From assembly GCA_036924285.1 (NCBI GenBank), contig JAYKYS010000015.1:5828001-5892000 (forward strand): a stretch of DNA of 64,000 nt, read 5' to 3'. Positions 10,413-20,951 of this stretch are shown one piece after another (position 1 is the first letter of the stretch; every line of letters begins with the position of its first letter). Position numbers and translations under genes: made by a program. The notes below the pieces were generated by a model. That model worked only from the letters and a program-made list of their open reading frames with translations. It made no database searches and was not told the DNA's origin. This stretch comes from Asterella californica (Eukaryota; Streptophyta; Marchantiopsida; Marchantiales; Aytoniaceae).

Positions 10413-12532
10413 AAAACCCCTAGACTCTCTAAACTCCTGAGTAATCTTAGGCAGTGGACGGTCTCTCAAGCTATCACGATTCCTCTCATGTTCTGCAGCA
10501 ACGGTCAAAAACTGAACAGCTCTTTTGTCGTCTCTACTATGTATCCTAGCATAGGCTGAACCGTCATCCATAACTCGTGTCTCCATTCTAACAGCAGTAA
10601 TGTAAGGCTGCCCTAGAATGATAGGATAGGTTGACATGTCTTGCACAAAGAAATTCTGAACATCACTAATGTCACCCACAGTTACCTTGATGTTGGGACA
10701 AGCACCATAGAGTTCTCCTCTCTGGTTGTTGGCAGCGCGGATAAGTCATCCATGGTCGGTGTCTATGGGTCATCTTCCACGCTTGTACAGCTCCTTAGAC
10801 ATCAGATTAATCTCTGAGCCATGATCAATCAACGCCACTACAGGTTCCTCTAGATCTCCTAGCTTCACTAAGGTCTCTGTGGTTGCTCTTGCCCAATGGT
10901 TGTGAGAGTAATGGCTCTTCTGCGATGCTTCCACCTCATCTTCAAACCTCACGTGCTGATAGGATCTCCCCTCTGATACTTGAGAGCAGTAACCAGCAAT
11001 CTCTTCTTCCTCATCATCCGACAGTTTGGTCCCTAGAGCATTAAGCGTAGCTGCTTCACCCAAAATCTGACGTTTCCTCTTGATGATATCTATGATAACC
11101 TCATGGAACTCACGCTTTGCAATCCCAAGAATCTCACCCAAAGTAAACTCAACTTTCCCATTCAAGATACGGTTCTCTAACACCTGCTTCAAGTCTGTAG
11201 CAATCTCAATGTCAGACTGAAGTTTGTATGCAGGCATCTTACCCTTCTCCTTGCTTCTCTCTTTCTCTTTTGGTGTTGTAGATGGTAGATCCTCCATAGT
11301 CTCCTCCCGAGTAGGTGTTGTCTCCTACCTTGCATCTGGTCTAGCCCTTTCACTCCTTGTAGCAGGTCGTTTGGCTGTAGAAGCCTCACCTACATCCTCC
11401 CTCCTGCGTTTTTCTTCTAGTAGAGCTTCATGCTGACTTCTTGCAACATAAGCATGCACTGACATAGTATCCACAGGGTCATTCCATCCTGTAGTTTCTC
11501 TAATTGAGTTGCCAACCCTTCGTAGCACATCCTTGTCTAGCTCTGTTCTAGCTACGGACCGCACTACATCTGACCACAACCCAGTAGTCCCTTTCTCTCT
11601 CTCCATTTCCACTTTCACTCCACACGTAGCAGCATTCACAAGAGAAACAGCATGTGATGCTGATATATCATTCACAAGTCTCTTCATACCACCCTTGCCA
11701 AAGTTGGTTCCCAGCATCATCCCAGTCTCTCTCAAATGGATCTTACTATCTTTGAAGAAGATAAGATCCTTCCTCAATGCATCTGAAAACTCTCCACAAT
11801 CTCTTCTTACACGGTCTAGGCTATCGCACCATATACAACGATGAACAAAGCCTTCCCTCATCTGAGGTCTCTGCATAGCAGGTTGTACATTCTGCTCCTT
11901 CTCTTCTAACCTAGTGAGCTTAAGCTTAAGCTCCTTCATACCCTTAATCAACTCATCAAGCGGTGAGTCTTCCTCTCTAGCAATTACCAAAGCAGGCTTA
12001 GTAGGCAACTGCTTGACAGGAATTATCAGAGGTGCTGCTTCACTTACCACCACCTTGTCCCTTCTTCTCTGTCTCTTGGTCAGCAAAGAGACAGCCTCTT
12101 CAACCTCCTTCCAATCAGTCTTCAATCCTCTCTCCTCACTCTGTCTTCCAGCAACAGCTCAAGCTTCTCCTGAATAGTCACGTCCGCTGCTTGTAGAAAA
12201 AGCTCTGTCTTCTCCACCTCTAGTGTAAGCTTTTCTGTCCTAGAAAGCTGAGCATATTGACGATCAAACTCCCTTAACAACTCATTTACAGACAAACCTT
12301 TGTTGGGCTTAACCACCCACTCCAAGAACGTTCTCTTGGTCACCCTCTCTGAATCTTCAGTGTAGTACTCCTCCTTCAAAGCGCGCATAAAGCTCTCCCA
12401 ACTCTGTCCTTGCTGCTGTTTGAGCTCCTTCACACGCCCACGAATCTCAGGCACAACAGCAAGTTCAAAGATCTCCACCATCTCCTTCTCAGGTACCTTG
12501 TTCACCTCCATCTCCCTAGCATAATATCGCAC
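10371..12532 (-). pseudogene. gag-protease of gypsy element A, several stops and a frameshift
   Basis: Same protein as B gag-pro, broken in four places. Three are in-frame nonsense codons at 10746-10748 and 10770-10772 (TGG to TGA in both) and at 11325-11327 (CAG to TAG). The fourth is a one-base loss near 12136, where CTCTTGTCTTCC of B has become CTCTGTCTTCC. The N-terminal end is missing: at 12536 coding sequence abuts the LTR terminus TGTCGG directly, so primer-binding site, leader and start of gag are gone. Zinc knuckle CIWCDSLDRVRRDC and protease motif LIDHGSEINLMS are still readable. Confidence 0.85.
10376..10419 (-). promoter_or_regulatory. -1 ribosomal frameshift signal, copy A
   Basis: Same arrangement as in B: slippery GGGTTTT (10413-10419), 6-nt spacer, then a stem of 12+12 nt with one mismatch and a 7-nt loop (10376-10406). 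The loop differs from B by one base; both stem arms are unchanged. Confidence 0.65.
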
Positions 12533-12536
12533 GTTG

Positions 12537-13907
12537 TCGGAGTGTGATCCGTCTACTTAGGAAAGCGCCGAGCTTTTGGCTATGGTTGTTTACTCAAGAG
12601 GTTGGCTTTCAGGTCACAACAGGAGCTATAAACACTCACACAGGAGTGTAGGATCCTCTGATATGCTCAAAAAGCGAAATTTAGGTCTCACTGGTAGTAA
12701 TAGGCTTAAGCGGTGAACTTTGACACTCAAAGAGAGGAAAACTATGAAGGTTTAGACCTCTAAACTTCCCCTACATGCAAATGAGGTACTACTGAACTCA
12801 CAGACGAAGTTTCAACCTGAGATCAAATTCTGACACGGAGATATGAACAGAAAAGTTCTGAATAAGAGAATTATGGCAATTTCTGATACCTAGACAGCTA
12901 TTCAGACATAGAACAGAGAATTGGCTCGATGAATTTCAAATCTTCTCACAGTATTTGACGTCTACAGGATGCTGAACATCCCTGTGAAGTTGGGACTCCT
13001 GAATGTTTGTAGAACTCCAGATCTCCTTCTCTAAAGTCGCTGCTCTAGATTAAGAGCTTTTCATACCCCCTCTGCTTCAGCGGCCGCCCTGAATTACTCA
13101 ATTACTCAAATGATATGAAACTTTTTGGACAGTCGTAGCCCTCCTGACAGTGAACGCAACCACGAAGTTTTGAAGTGATTTCCTCAATTCTGCTGCAATT
13201 GGCACCGAAAACCCCAAAATCAACAAAAGTGACGCAGTTTTGGCACAATCCGAACTTCAATTGGGCATAACTCCTTGTTTATTGATCCAAATCGAGCAAA
13301 AATTTCACTGACAGTGCTTGGCACGACGAGCTCTCTCTTCCTGTGTTCTCAGATTTCGAAGATACCTCACCAATTGCTCGAACTCTCCTCTAGAGCTCTG
13401 TTTCTAAACTTAGAGTTTTACAAAAGACAAAAATGGACCAATGAGAGTTCATAGCTCCACTTGACTGTCCTTTTGTGCCTTAAACTACCTGGTAACTTAT
13501 CTACACTCATAGGCTACCACGTCAAGCCCCCTAGAGTGCCAACGTATAACTTAAACTACCTAAAACGACACATAGCCCCGAAAAATAACTTAAATTAGCT
13601 AGAAAGCGTGCATGGGCGACAAGTAAGTACAACCCATGAGCTCAAACCCCTATCAGCATGGAAACCCTAAGTTATGTACATTGAACCTCATAGACAAGTA
13701 AGAAGTCACTTGCACAAGCGCACAAATGCTTGAACAAGATAACTAACATACTATCAGCCTACTAGGACTCAAAATAGTGTTAACACCGTATGCAAAGGCG
13801 TCAAACATATACATAAAGGACTAGAAGTAATATAAGCTAACTTCTAGAACTACTAAACTCAAGCGTCGGAGTAGAAATATAACATGTAGCCGCCAAGTAG
13901 CGCGACA
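12537..13907 (-). mobile_element. Complete LTR shared by gypsy elements A and B (1371 bp)
   Basis: Bounded by TGTCGGAGTG and TAGCGCGACA, giving TGTCG...CGACA terminal inverted bases. On the minus strand it is the 3' LTR of B, since it follows pol and a polypurine tract. It also stands as the 5' LTR of A, although A has lost its leader. Partial copies lie at 7215-8053 and 22899-23165. The middle part (about 13010-13435) is absent from the A copy. Confidence 0.9.
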
Positions 13908-13919
13908 TCCACCCCCTCT
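13908..13919 (-). other. Polypurine tract of gypsy element B
   Basis: On the minus strand AGAGGGGGTGGA lies immediately before the LTR start TGTCGCGC. This is the expected plus-strand primer position and it fixes the LTR boundary. Confidence 0.8.
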
Positions 13920-13953
13920 GAACCTGCACATCCTCCGGTATGTGCCATCCAGA

Positions 13954-16900
13954 TCAAGACTCTTCAGCTTCGGCTTCAAACTCATCTTCAACCTGCATTG
14001 GATCTTCGGCTTCATCCTCCGTAAACTCTGCAACGTTCTGGTCCTCCCCTCTCCTCCTAAAGAGCTTGATTCTCTTCCCTGCGACTGGTATCTTGAGCAC
14101 TGCACCATCTAACTCTCTCAAAGAGTATGTGGCATTATCATAAACTTCTAACACCACATAAGGTCCGAACCATCTCTTGGAAAACTTTTTGATAGCGCTA
14201 TGCTGATTATCAAGACTACTATCATAGACTAACACCCAATCACCTTCCTTAACTGGTTTGGGTCGTAATCTATGCGTCCTATCAAATCTGCCTTTGTTTC
14301 TCTCTCTAGCAGTCTTTAACCTTTCCACAGCTTTGGCAACATCCTCAGGTCTTCGTTCTAACTGCTGGATCCTTAATGCAAGAAGATCCTCCGTACTTCT
14401 ACCATCTTCCCATGGCAAAACATTCCAAGTAGGCACAACCTCCTCAATCGGCATCACAAGTTTTTGCCCTAGTATCAACTCTGCTGGCATGTAACCTGTA
14501 ACGGTACTATGAGTTGTACGATCTGCCCACAAAGCAAATGGTAACAGTCTAGGCCATTCACGGATCTTACCCTTGCAAGCTTTTACCAAAGCTTTGATGA
14601 TTGGCGGATGACCTCTTTCGCTCTTGCCATTCCCTTCAGGATTGTAAGCAGTGGTTAACGCCAACTTGATTCCCAATCGCTTGAAGAATTCAACTGCTTC
14701 TTGTGCATCCAGCTCACCCCTATCTGCAGTGATCTTTCCCACACACCCATACCTACAAATAACATCTTCAAGTAGAAAGCGGCAGACACTAGCAGTGGTC
14801 TTCGTCCTCAGAGCACGACCTTCAACTTGGTTAGATAGATCTTCTCTAGCCAAGACTAGATACCTCATTTGTCCAAGTCCAAATGGCATAGTTACCAGAT
14901 CAACTACCCATTTGTAATGAATGGCTAAAGGATAAGTAGGATGCAATCCATCACGATGACGTACGTTGGAATACATCTGGCAGGGTATACAAGATGAAAC
15001 AAACTGTACTACATCCTTATACATACCCTTCCACCAATACTTTTCCTTCATCTTGGCAAATGTAGCCCAAACTCCTCTATGACCAGCCCATAAACTCTCA
15101 TGGAACTCCTTGATCAGCTTCTGCTGCGATTCTAGGTCACATACCACCCGCTGCGGTATACCTCCTTGTAGCTTAGGGCGCTTCCATAGATGTCCTCCAT
15201 GTAAAAAGTAACCATAAGCTATCCTACGGATCCTCTTGAAATCTGCATCAGACCAGCCTTCTTGCCTTTCCAGTGAACTCAAATAGCGCCCAAGATCCAA
15301 CCACTCGCCATCATACATAGTTTCCTCAAAAAACTCCAACGAGGCTGCAAAACAGCTTCTATCTCTTCTAGCAAGAGCACTAGAATAGAACTCTGTTCCC
15401 ACATCTTCCTGATCATCTATCATTTCTTTCTCATCGTAATACCTAGCCCTTGATAACATATCTGCCACAGGATTATCCTTCCCTGCAATATGTCTAAACT
15501 CTGGGTTCAAGGATTTGATATATGCTATCCACCTCAACATAGCAATATCTGGAGTTGTACAGCTAGTGATCATTCCCAAGAGAGGTAAACAATCTGTCTC
15601 CACAACCACAGGTGCTCCTATCAAGTATTCCTTATCACTCTTCATCGCAGTAACTACTCCCCATAGCTCTCTCTTGACCTGAGGGTAGTCTCTCTGCCGT
15701 GAACTTAATACCTTAGCACCAAAACGCACCACATATCTATTTCCATCCTCATCGTCTTGTCCTACAGCCCATCCAATGCCAATAGGACTAGTATCAACAG
15801 TAAGGATAACAGATCTGCCCAACTCATATGTTACCTTCCGTAGAGTTGGTGGTGAAGCTAAAAGATCCTTCAACTTCCTCATAGACTCGCTTTGCTCCTC
15901 TTGCCACTGAAATCTTTGCCCCTTCCTCAGCAGCTTGTACAACGGATCTGCTACATGTGCAAAGTGTGGAATCCATATATGATAAAACACACATGCTCCT
16001 AGAAACCTTCTCACCTCAGTAACCGATCCACATGTCTCCTTCATCCTTCGGATGGCATCAACCTTGTTTGGACAAGGTTTCCGACCATAAGATCCACACA
16101 GATGTCCCACTATTAACACCTCTTGTACTCCAAACACAGACTTGGCTCCTGATAAAGTCAAATGAACCTCTTCTAGTCGACTCAGTATCTTATCACAATC
16201 AGCTATGTGATCTGCTACAAACTTACGGCACCCCCTCTGATCTTTTACCTCATTCTTCTCCTCCTCAGCACACCCTTTGATCGGCACATCATCAAGGAAT
16301 GGCATAGTTTTTTCAGGAATGAAGTCCCTCAAAACTTTGTTCATGCCATTCATCATATGTGCTACCGAATTGGTAGCACCTTGCGGTAAGGTGCACATCC
16401 TTAGTAACCCTAAAGGTGTCCTCATTGTAGTCAAGTCTCTACTCTCAGAGGATAACTGAAACTGATCATAACCTGAATATAAGTCTCCCATGGAATAGAT
16501 AGCACGACCAGCAAAAGCCTCTGCAAACTCGTCTACAATAGGTCCTATACCCATATTCCTGATAGTCACCTTGTTAACTGGCTGCATATCTTGAATGAAT
16601 CTCAAAGCTCCACTTTTCTTCGGAACAGTAAACCATCTGCTAGAATAGGGAGCTATAGATGGTTCCAAGATACCCATCCTAATCCTCTCATTGAGCAAGT
16701 CTATCAGCTTTGGCAGATGAGCTCTAGGCACAGGGATAGGACGTAGATTCCAAGGCACATGCGGTATAGTAAAGATTACCATAGGTGCAACTACACTTGG
16801 ATCTACACATCCTACTTCATGTGACTCAAACGCAAACGCCTTACCATGCCTAGATAGCATCTCCTTGAAGCTCTTCTTCTCTTGCTCAGTAAGAAACCCA

Positions 16901-17459
16901 TCACCTCCAATCCTCAGCTCCTTCAGTGTTGTTTCTGTGAACTGGTGCCCAATTCTTCTCGGTCCTCTGAGCGTCGGTTCTCGTGCAGCTTGCTCCATCT
17001 TCTGATTGTAGTCGAGTGGTAAAGGCAAAGCCACTGGTTTAACTTTCTTTGCCACTGACTTGTACTTGGTCTCCACATACACCTCTTGTCGATCTATAAA
17101 CTTATCAATTACATCATAAAGCTCCTTGGAGCTCACTCTCACCACTCTATCTACATCATCTACAGAACTTTCTACTATAGATTTCAACTCCCCTATAGTA
17201 TCTACCAAATACTGCTCTTCAAACACCCCAGATATGTATTCATCTCCTGCTAACTCTCCACTATCCCACAAAGATTGTTGTACACTCTTCACATGTTGCC
17301 TCTCAAACCTCTTCAGATTCTCAACCTTCCTATAACACACTGATCCACATGATGTCAACCCTAAGAAGCTAGTGGATAAAGCTTCCTGCTCTACTGGATC
17401 AGGCGAGAATCCTATCTCTACTGTACCGTTGAAGTCTCGCTCTTCAATGGTACTCTGCC
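13954..17459 (-). CDS. Intact Ty3/gypsy pol of element B (RT, RNase H, integrase)
   Basis: A single open frame of about 1170 codons with all catalytic residues visible. RT carries YSSRWFTVPKKSG, GDLYSGYDQF, TPLGLLRMCTLPQGATNSV and FLDD. RNase H carries VDTS, REL and ETD. The integrase finger is HESLWAGHRGVW with CIPCQ, and the core is VVDLVTMPFG, TADRGELDAQE and NPEGNGKSERG. The C-terminus has WFGPYVVLEVYDN and an acidic tail, with no chromodomain. The start is set by the -1 frameshift signal at 17460-17466: the frame is open from there and overlaps the end of gag-pro by about 45 nt. The RT wording (YSSRWF, SRDLTT.RTPLG, LPQG.TNSV, DDVPIKG) recalls Ty3 elements of basidiomycete fungi more than common plant clades; that is recollection and inference, not a search. 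Confidence 0.93.
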
Positions 17460-17466
17460 AAAACCC
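17423..17466 (-). promoter_or_regulatory. -1 programmed ribosomal frameshift signal, gag-pro/pol overlap of B
   Basis: On the minus strand the gag frame reads AGG GGT TTT GGC, which contains the heptamer G GGT TTT (17460-17466, pattern X XXY YYZ). Six bases later (GGCAGA) a hairpin begins: GTACC-A-TTGAAG pairs with CTTCAA-C-GGTAC around a 7-nt loop (17423-17453). The gag stop follows directly. Slipping back one base gives TGG CAG AGT ACC, exactly the open pol frame. Copy A keeps the stem. Confidence 0.8.
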
Positions 17467-17778
17467 CTAGACTCTCTAAACTCCTGAGTAATCTTAGGTA
17501 GTGGACGGTCTCTCAAGCTATCACGATTCCTCTCATGTTCTGCAGCAACGGTCAAAAACTGAACAGCTCTTTTGCCATCTCTACTACGTATCCTAGCATA
17601 AGCTGAACCATCATCCATAACTCGTGTCTCCATTCTAACAGCAGTAATGTAAGGCTGCCCTAGAATGATAGGATAGGTTGACATGTCCTGCACAAAGAAA
17701 TTCTGAACATCACTGATGTCACCCACAGTTACCTTGATGTTGGGGCAAGCACCATAGAGTTCTCCCCGCTGGTTGTTG

Positions 17779-17783
17779 GCAGC
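17779..17783. repeat. Target-site duplication GCAGC, left
   Basis: GCAGC directly precedes TGTAGAGCCC. The matching copy is at 20947-20951. Copy A has the uninterrupted site at the same codons. Confidence 0.9.
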
Positions 17784-18130
17784 TGTAGAGCCCACTTTTT
17801 CAATTTTTGATAGAAGAAGCTTGAAATATAGGAGTTTGTAGAAGAAATAATGAAGTTAGAAGAAGAAATAGCTTAGTTTTAGTAAAAAAAAAGAGACTTC
17901 TGAAGAAGAGTCTTCAGAAGAAGAGGAGAACTTTCGACGAAGATCTTCGGGAGAAGACCTTTCCAGGAAAGACCAGAACGTATATCGTCAGAACATTCTC
18001 TTCACGAATGGTCTGAGCGAAGACGAACTACCTACCCAGAAAGGAACAGGAACGATAAGCGGCGTGGGCGAAGATGAGATTGCGCATGCCCTTATCAGGT
18101 CAGGGGACAACCAATCAGAGGCGACTTCGG

Positions 18131-18163
18131 CACGTGTGAGAGTTTGAACCGACCTATATACTA
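18131..18163 (+). promoter_or_regulatory. G-box plus TATA-like promoter upstream of the LTR ORF
   Basis: CACGTG (18131-18136) lies about 18 bases before CTATATACTA (18154-18163), roughly 190 bases before the ATG at 18354. The interval that would be 5' UTR (18225-18305) contains four GCGAAGA/GCGAAGG motifs about 20 bases apart. Confidence 0.5.
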
Positions 18164-18353
18164 GGAGAATTGACTCATTTCTCACATTCTCTCTTAGCGC
18201 TCACCCTAATCCTCACTTGCGCACGATCGATTTGAGCGAAGATTTTCAAATTAGGCGAAGACAATCAGGTTGGGGCGAAGGTTAACTTGAGCGAAGACAA
18301 GTAGTTTTAGACAAAGTTCATCTCAGCCAGCTAGCAATCTTCGTCTGATCACG

Positions 18354-20015
18354 ATGTCTATCGCGACGAAGTTACCACGGATTAGAGCCTTTGAGTTAGA
18401 CCAAGAGGAGTTAGTGCGCCTTCGGCCGAAGCTGAAGGAGATAGGTCTTAGCTTCCTAACCCTGGGAGGATGGACGAAGGTGTCTGGCAAGTTCATTAGC
18501 CAGATTCGGATGTGTGAAGACCATGGAGGCAAAGAACTATATGCGCGACCTGGCAACTGGACTGTCGAGAACTGGGAGAAGGTTCTGCTGGATGAAGCTG
18601 GGACGAAGGGTGACATGCTCTTCGACAATGCGTCGATGAAGCACTTGGTCAAGGAGGACCAGAACTACGGCGAGCTCTTCGAGAGTCCGATGCACCAGAC
18701 GAATGGCTACAAGTTGTCCGAGTACAAGGATCCCGTGAAGAGGAAGATTGCGGAGGCCATCATGCTGATTTTGAGCCCCCGAAGAACAACTTACCTGTCG
18801 ACTTGGAAGGTATGCTTCTTCGAACACCTCTTCGCCGGAAGACGAGCTTACTGGGCGAAGATATTCCACGATGAGGTCCAACGGCTGTTTAAGAAGCAGG
18901 ACTATGTGTATCTGGGAGGATTTGTCAGCATCTTCTACTTCGGTATGGGGTGGCTGAAGGAGAATGAAGCTAAACAGTTGGGCTTCGGTGAAGACGAAGA
19001 ACAAGATTTTGCATCACCCGCTCGTCAGGTCGAAGAGGGACAAACCGAAGACATTCAGCAACTGGGATCTTCACCGAAGGCAATGGCCGAAGATACTCAA
19101 GAGGAGCAGCAGGCAGCGACTGTTCAAGCAACGGTCGAAGACGAAGAGAAGAGACGTAGCAAGAGGAAGAAGCCTCTTCCAACTTCGCCCATGGAGAAAC
19201 CGAAGGCCCGAAAGAAGGTAAAGGGCACGAAGAAGGAAACAGTGGACCTGAGTAGTTCAGGAGCAAAGATTGAAGGTGAAGCTGTCTGCGGTGAAGGCAC
19301 TTCGGCCGGAACAACATTGAGCAAGGTCGATCTCTTTAGACAGGCGATGAACTATGGCGAAGAGGTAGTCGTCCCGATCCTCCGACTTCTTGAAGACAAC
19401 AAGGAGGATTACGAGAAGGAAGTGCAGCGGAAGGTGACATTTCCAGAGATGTTGGCGGAGTTACATTTCAGTAGGGGAACTTGGCAGCAGGAGAAGAACA
19501 ATCTTCGCGAAGAAGCCCGGAATGCGACGAAGATAAGGTTGGAATCGGAGAAGGAGCTAGAAGATCTTCGGCGCCAATACGAAGAAGCGAAGACTGCTTT
19601 GATCAGTAAGGATGAAGAGTTGAAGGTGTCGACGAAGAGCTTCGCCGACCGCATAAAGGAGTTATCTGACCAAGTAGCTGAGTTACAGCGAAGCCGAGGC
19701 GAATTCCAGACTACAGTTGCAGAACTCACAAAAGAGAACGAAGATTTGAAGACGAAGGTGACTGACTCCGAAGACCTTCGGAAGAAGTTGATGCCGGTGT
19801 TGTCCGCGTACGTGACTTCGGGGTTAGATGTGGACGAGCTTGGTCTTCTTCGGACGTTGAAGGCGGAGGTAGTGCAAGCGGAGACGAATCCCGACGGTGT
19901 GAAAACGCGCCTTTCTCGACTTAGACAGAAAGTAGATAGGGAGATTGGCGAGATGCGAGCGAACGTGGAAGTTCAGTTAGAGGAGTTTAGAGCACAGTTA
20001 GGCTTAGGAAGTTAG
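18354..20015 (+). CDS. Intact 553-residue protein encoded within a solo LTR
   Basis: Function not recognised. Residues 1 to about 205 look globular and mixed alpha/beta (EIGLSFLTLGGWTKVSG, AYWAKIFHDEVQ, GGFVSIFYFGMGWL). Residues about 210-300 are acidic with a basic patch around 266-292 (RRSKRKK, KARKKVKGTKK), a possible nuclear signal. From about residue 350 to the end a long Glu/Lys/Leu-rich stretch predicts coiled coil. It has no zinc knuckle, protease, RT or integrase. The N-terminal third aligns in order with the degraded ORFs in both H LTRs, so it is a family shared by two LTR lineages. The general look (globular domain, then coiled coil) recalls plant transposon-associated or Gag-like proteins, but I cannot name a domain. 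The ATG was chosen because it follows a clear TATA box and opens the homologous region. Confidence 0.8.
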   Translation: MSIATKLPRIRAFELDQEELVRLRPKLKEIGLSFLTLGGWTKVSGKFISQIRMCEDHGGKELYARPGNWTVENWEKVLLDEAGTKGDMLFDNASMKHLVKEDQNYGELFESPMHQTNGYKLSEYKDPVKRKIAEAIMLILSPRRTTYLSTWKVCFFEHLFAGRRAYWAKIFHDEVQRLFKKQDYVYLGGFVSIFYFGMGWLKENEAKQLGFGEDEEQDFASPARQVEEGQTEDIQQLGSSPKAMAEDTQEEQQAATVQATVEDEEKRRSKRKKPLPTSPMEKPKARKKVKGTKKETVDLSSSGAKIEGEAVCGEGTSAGTTLSKVDLFRQAMNYGEEVVVPILRLLEDNKEDYEKEVQRKVTFPEMLAELHFSRGTWQQEKNNLREEARNATKIRLESEKELEDLRRQYEEAKTALISKDEELKVSTKSFADRIKELSDQVAELQRSRGEFQTTVAELTKENEDLKTKVTDSEDLRKKLMPVLSAYVTSGLDVDELGLLRTLKAEVVQAETNPDGVKTRLSRLRQKVDREIGEMRANVEVQLEEFRAQLGLGS

Positions 20016-20121
20016 TTACTGTGAAGATGAAGATGATCGTAGGGTAACGAAGATCTTCCGCCTTCTTAGGAAGTTAGACAGTTAGCGCAGTTAGAAAAAC
20101 AGTTAGGTTAGGACGAAGTAG

Positions 20122-20129
20122 TATATAAG
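20122..20129 (+). promoter_or_regulatory. Second TATA box, downstream of the LTR ORF
   Basis: TATATAAG lies about 110 bases after the ORF stop. It could start the genomic retroelement RNA, which would make 17784 to about 20150 the U3 region and place the ORF in U3. Confidence 0.5.
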
Positions 20130-20946
20130 CAGCGCGATCCACAGTCCTCGTGCCTTTTCCATGTTTTCAGTTCTTTATTAATTTATTTCTATTTCCCAAA
20201 AGTGCGGAGCGATGTTGTGAATGCTTTGGACGAAGATATTTTCCTCCGAATATTCGGTGTTTACTGTCGCAGGTGTAATTTTCTGATTGACGAAGATCTT
20301 CGCCCTTAGACTTGAAAGAAGAGACTTCGGTGTAGGAACTTTGAAGAGCCTTCGGCCGAAGTTGAGACTGTAATCTTCGTGAAGAGCTTTTGAACGAAGA
20401 TCTGAGAACAAATCAGTTACTGTGAAGTGGAAGAGCATAAGTTAAATTGTAAGGAGAGTTTGGATGATGGTGGCTTCATCTTAAGTTTGGCTTCTTCAAA
20501 TAAGTGGGATTCTTAAGCATGAGGATTTAGTTGGAAGAACATTCCTTAGGAAGAGTAGGGACTTATTCCTTGGAACCTTGATGTGAAATCAGTATTCTTC
20601 TGTCTTTTCAGAAGAAGACTAGTAACATTTCAGTAGTATTTTACCTTATTCATTCATTCACATCTGTCTTCTCAATCTTTTGTATGTTTGTCGGAAGGGT
20701 CCCTGATCAAAGAACTATTTCATTGTTGTTTGTATTCGATTTATCAGGTTTGTACTTGGGTTTGGTTTCTTATCAGACTTAACTCTCATCCGGATATTAT
20801 TCCATTCCGTGAGAATAACAGAAAACCATTTGAATTATCATTGTGACGTTGTAGTACTATGTTTTCTGTAATTGTTAACTGTATCTTCGTGGGAACGATC
20901 CTTTATTTACTATTTCCGATACTTTGTGTTTCTCTGGGTTGTTACA

Positions 20947-20951
20947 GCAGC
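20947..20951. repeat. Target-site duplication GCAGC, right
   Basis: Directly follows GGGTTGTTACA and matches 17779-17783. Confidence 0.9.

Larger units (their letters stand above)
17418..17783 (-). pseudogene. C-terminal part of B gag-protease, separated by an insertion
   Basis: Continues the protease domain from 20952 after the 3163-bp insertion. Begins at the 5-bp target site and reads NNQRGELYGACPNIKV, then FFVQDMSTYPIILGQPYITA (the ILGQP motif typical of retropepsins) and ends at TAG 17418-17420. The two parts (1935 and 366 nt) are both multiples of three once one target duplication is removed, so the original frame was continuous. The last 45 nt overlap pol in the -1 frame. Confidence 0.88.
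17784..20946 (+). mobile_element. ORF-bearing solo LTR (3163 bp) inserted in B gag-pro
   Basis: Starts TGTAGAGCCCAC, ends GGGTTGTTACA and is flanked by GCAGC on both sides, the signature of retroviral-type integration. I find no internal copy of either end, so there is no pair of LTRs inside. With one target duplication and no pol, the simplest reading is a solo LTR left by recombination. Its start resembles the H LTR start (TGTGGTGCCCAC) and both ends contain GTGGGAACGAT near the right terminus. It carries an intact ORF (18354-20015), a promoter-like block before it and a second TATA box after it. CGAAGA/TCTTCG motifs recur throughout. The insertion is on the opposite strand to B. Confidence 0.85.

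Noticed and set aside
17784..20946. DNA transposon instead of LTR unit
   Set aside because: Ends are TGT...ACA without longer inverted repeats, the duplication is 5 bp, and start and near-end words match the long H LTR.
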